This document shows positions 61,129 through 64,000 of a DNA stretch of 64,000 bases, one piece after another. Origin of the DNA: Eutypella sp. D-1. Taxonomy: Eukaryota; Ascomycota; Sordariomycetes; Xylariales; Diatrypaceae. The position numbers were made by a program, and so were the translations under genes. The notes beneath the pieces are model-generated. The model made no database searches. It saw only the letters and a program-made list of their open reading frames with translations, and was not told the origin of the DNA. Each line of letters begins with the position of its first letter. Position 1 is the stretch's first letter. The DNA lies in contig JAJTTP010000013.1 in the NCBI GenBank assembly GCA_023313575.1, forward strand, positions 434,001 through 498,000. Direction: 5' to 3'.

Positions 61129-61197
61129 TGGGTACCCATTGGGTACCCACCAAAACCCATGGGAGTGGATGGGCAGAAAAAAATCCATGGGTGGGTG
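61129..61197. repeat. Cluster of GGGTACCC and CCCATGGG palindromes
   Basis: TGGGTACCCA occurs twice as perfect palindromes (61129-61138 and 61140-61149), followed by CCCATGGG at 61156-61163 and CCATGGGTGGGTGGGT at 61186-61201. Such subterminal GGGTACCC-type motifs are reminiscent of hAT-like transposon ends in fungi. A remnant end is inferred; no transposase or target-site duplication was found. Confidence 0.4.
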
Positions 61198-61822
61198 GGT
61201 AATTCAAGGCTTAGTTCATTAGGGATGTTAAAAAGGATAGGGACAGCTAGGCGTAGTCCAAAGCGTGCCGTATATGTCGCTCACGATGTTTATGATATTA
61301 CGGCGTTGTAGCGCGGACTCGGTTCCAGGTCAGGATCGCGATTAAGGCGAAGGTTACGGCCAGCCGTTACCGCCGCTGCCGTCGGCGTATTCGGGCTACG
61401 AGAAGCGCGACACCATAGGCGTATCTATAGATACGACTTCAATATTTGCGGTCCCTGGTCTATTTAGATCTATATAATAGCTGTATCACGTCCTCAATTA
61501 TAATCTTCAAGTCCCTTGTCAATGAAGAATGTATTCTATTTGATTTTGGCATTACCGTTTCTATTTGAAGGCTGACCCCGTGCGTATGGTGAGATGTTTG
61601 CTAGCTGCGGCGCCTTCATAGGTATCTCCTTCACCTAGGTAGAGCGGCCGCATCTCATTGGTATATCAGGGGGGGGGGTTGGTTAGGGGACTACCGCTTC
61701 GCCATGTAGATAGTCCTTCTGAATATTCTAGTCTTGTATCCTCACCAATTAACTCGAAATCATCAACATTCCGCAGGTCCTCGCGATCCCTCCTTTGACG
61801 TGATATGTATTCCCGGAATCAG

Positions 61823-63214
61823 TCAATCCCTCGTGTCCTCGATCTCGCGGGAGACCATCCTCTCCTCTCTCGCTAAAGCAACTAACTGGGTTAAAAGCGA
61901 TGCCTCATATCTTATCAACGAACGCCGCTCCTCCAGGTAGTGTAATCTCCGCTGTCTATGGTTGTCTTTAAGAGACACAGAGCGGCCTTCGCTTGCAGTG
62001 TCCTGGGACAGGGAACCTACTAATGTGGAATCCAGCGACGCAAAGGCTGCTGCGTCTAGTTGCGATCTGGGGGTCTTACTGGTGCTATTAGCTGTAGGGT
62101 GCTGAGGAACAGTTTCGATTAGGTGTTCTACGGGCGGGTGGACGGTTGTGGCGCTTTGGGTCGTGGACGACATTACAGTTGTTGTACTGAACTCCGATGA
62201 TGGCTTCGTGGCATGGTCCTGTCCGAGCGCGTCTGATTCTTCCCGCTTTTGCTCGGGGGGCTTTTCATCGCCGTCCACCCACGTCCGGATTGTCACCAGC
62301 TGTTTGTAGATGTCCAGCTTCACATCCTTCAAGTTGTGGACATCGTCAACTGTCCCCCGGTTCTTCTCGGGGTTGAAAATAATCTCTTCCCCCTTCTTAC
62401 TCTTCCCGGACATCGTCTTCGTGATTCTCGTCCACTTGTCGTTGGCCCATTCGCGATTATCCACTCTGCCGCTGATGGTGATGTCTGCGCTGAACTTCTG
62501 ACCGAGCGGCTCGCCTTCCACCGTTTCCCTCTTCAAAAGCACGGCAGTCTGCATGAAGCTCGGGATCCCGCTGTCCGTCTGCGGATTCTCGTAGAGCCCC
62601 CAGAAAACCGTATTCTTCCTGGCCCTGCTCATGCTGCCCGCCTGTCCCAGAGCCTGCGTGAGCCCCACCACGCTCGCGCGGCCCTCGACGGTCTTGCTCT
62701 CCGACATCTCCCACGTGTAGCCCATCGTCGCGTTCACGGGACCGAAGGCTGCCTCCAGACCGGGGCTGAGGCTGTGGCTGAGCTCTTCCTGTTTCTCGGA
62801 CTGCAGCGTCGCCCAGGTGTTCTCGGGCGTGATGGCCTGTACATCACCGGCTGAGAACGAGATGCTGATCTCGGCCTCCTTGAAGCGCCGCCTGTTACTC
62901 CGTGGTACGAAGGCGAACTGGAATACGACCAGCGTGGCGGGCGAGCCGCCCTCCACCCAGGTGCCGTGGATGACCTGCGCCAGATCGCATTGCACCGTCA
63001 GTGCATTGTTGCTGATGGTTTTGTCGATTACCCGCTGCGGTTGCTCCTCGCTGCCGCCGAGATTGCTGCCCGGGACGATGAAGGAAGATCTCAATTGTAT
63101 GCCCTTTGTAATGGCAATCTCACCAGGGTCATCGGCTAGAACTACATCGAAACGGGTATCTTCTTCGAATTGTGAGTTAGGGTCCAGCAAATCGATATCG
63201 AATTCTTTCTCCAT
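61823..63214 (-). CDS. Hypothetical protein, beta-rich N domain and helical tail
   Basis: A single exon of 463 residues with an ATG at 63214. No family is recognised with confidence. Residues 1-330 look mostly beta-rich and soluble: TVQCDLAQVIHGTW, ATLVVFQFAFVPRSNRRRF, EISISFSAGDVQAITPE, ADITISGRVDN. Residues about 340-400 are a Ser/Thr/Pro linker (STTTVMSSTTQSATTVHPP). The last 60 residues are strongly helical and charged (RRLHYLEERRSLIRYEAS; LTQLVALAREERMVSREIED), probably a coiled coil. It has no signal peptide or membrane segment. Similar RRFKEAxIxIxF patterns occur in poorly characterised fungal proteins, from memory only. The neighbouring repeat relics suggest a dispensable or fast-evolving locus. 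Confidence 0.65.
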   Translation of the reverse strand: MEKEFDIDLLDPNSQFEEDTRFDVVLADDPGEIAITKGIQLRSSFIVPGSNLGGSEEQPQRVIDKTISNNALTVQCDLAQVIHGTWVEGGSPATLVVFQFAFVPRSNRRRFKEAEISISFSAGDVQAITPENTWATLQSEKQEELSHSLSPGLEAAFGPVNATMGYTWEMSESKTVEGRASVVGLTQALGQAGSMSRARKNTVFWGLYENPQTDSGIPSFMQTAVLLKRETVEGEPLGQKFSADITISGRVDNREWANDKWTRITKTMSGKSKKGEEIIFNPEKNRGTVDDVHNLKDVKLDIYKQLVTIRTWVDGDEKPPEQKREESDALGQDHATKPSSEFSTTTVMSSTTQSATTVHPPVEHLIETVPQHPTANSTSKTPRSQLDAAAFASLDSTLVGSLSQDTASEGRSVSLKDNHRQRRLHYLEERRSLIRYEASLLTQLVALAREERMVSREIEDTRD

Positions 63215-64000
63215 GACGAAACTGATCTATGATAGTGTAGGCCAAGGGCGTTGAGTATCAATTAAATGACTAGGCAGTTAACAGCTGTGAATTCAATGAC
63301 GTCGGCTTATAGACGGATGCAGAGGCCTCCGGGGCTGGGACTTGGCATAGTGATACAGGCATAACGTGCGGGGCGGACTACCCCTATTTCACCCCTATTC
63401 GAACCAACCTACATCAGTAGTTCGCTTCTTCAGAAAGGAGGCAGCGGCGCAGCGCGGAGCTACGACGGCCCCAACGGCCATCCAGCAACCCGCATGAGTG
63501 ACGAGGCTACCTACCTAGGCAATTATAGGAAGGAATCAACGTCCTATGTACTGTACATGAGTTGAAGCGCCAATGATTTATCTCGAGTATACAAGAAATG
63601 GCTCAATCACAGCTTGGCCTGCATCGGGATGAGGGGTCAGTTGGCCGGATTTTATGTAGTTGGTGATATGGTTACATCGGGCAAGCGGAGTCCTCAAGAA
63701 ATGGGCTCACAACGCCTACCATTAGCATCTTCAGAGGATCCAACTAGCGCACATCGTTGTGACCACCACTTGCTAAGCAACCATAATTACTAGCGGACGT
63801 TTCCGTTGCCATACAGTCAGGAGAGCCGACAGCCGTAATGAGAATGAAACATCGACTTCCTGACTGTCTGTATATTGCACCATAGAAACGATTTTCAGGA
63901 TGATCGTGGATGCGATTGGCTTTTTACATGGTCATTTCATTAGGAAGGTATCGTATGTGGTATCATTCAGGCTTGATCAGTAGTAATTTATATCAGAGCA
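63215..64000. other. Right-end flank
   Basis: Upstream region of the preceding gene to the window edge. No gene, repeat or RNA is seen; any gene beginning here would continue outside the window. Confidence 0.45.

Larger units (their letters stand above)
57794..61822. other. 4-kb stretch with repeat relics at its right end
   Basis: No supported gene. The left part is the promoter of the gene ending at 56160, with TACCTA/GGTAGG words. An (AT)n run lies at 59218-59238, a C tract at 60862-60872 and a G tract at 61669-61678. The right part (60440-61200) contains a diverged direct repeat and a palindrome cluster, listed separately. Confidence 0.5.

Overview
The window looks like nuclear DNA of a filamentous ascomycete (Pezizomycotina, most likely Sordariomycetes). 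Genes are sparse and carry short introns of about 50-180 nt with GTRNGT-type donors and CTAAC/CTGAC-like branch sites. Codon use is GC-rich, the intergenic DNA is full of TACCTA/TACATA words and homopolymer runs, and the first ~2.3 kb is an AT-rich block typical of repeat-induced point mutation (RIP). I could not fix the order or species.

Layout: 1-2330 is the RIP-type block, followed at 2472-2978 by a coding-like relic with two RIP-type stop codons. A DUF3405 family gene (5160-7407, minus) is followed by about 8 kb without a supported gene. A LIM-domain, paxillin-like gene (15544-18035, minus) and another empty 5.4 kb precede the inositol-1-phosphate synthase gene INO1 (23435-25278, plus). 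Next come a multi-exon membrane protein gene (26228-29617, minus), a lysine-rich protein gene (32742-33939, minus) and a secreted protein with a phospholipase C-like HxxxDS motif (34706-35749, minus). A possible small two-exon gene (37857-38138, minus) lies divergent to a six-exon regulator (39128-43023, plus) that combines a Zn2Cys6 cluster with a fungal C2H2-like domain. The right part holds a 4-coumarate-CoA-ligase-like gene (43735-45555, minus), a possible small secreted protein (46608-46895, minus), a 928-residue secreted protein of unknown family (48859-51645, plus), the nuclear-pore WD40 gene RAE1/GLE2 (52453-53671, minus), a conserved fungal gene of unknown function (56160-57793, minus) and a third unknown gene (61823-63214, minus).

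The genes do not form a recognisable biosynthetic cluster. Housekeeping genes (INO1, RAE1, LIM protein) alternate with membrane, secreted and lineage-restricted ones, as expected for an ordinary chromosomal arm beside a transposon-rich block. Exon borders were worked out by hand from splice motifs and reading-frame continuity. The most interesting items are the Zn2Cys6/C2H2-like fusion regulator, the large orphan secreted protein, the acyl-CoA ligase whose SKL is followed by one extra alanine, and two short tandem promoter repeats.
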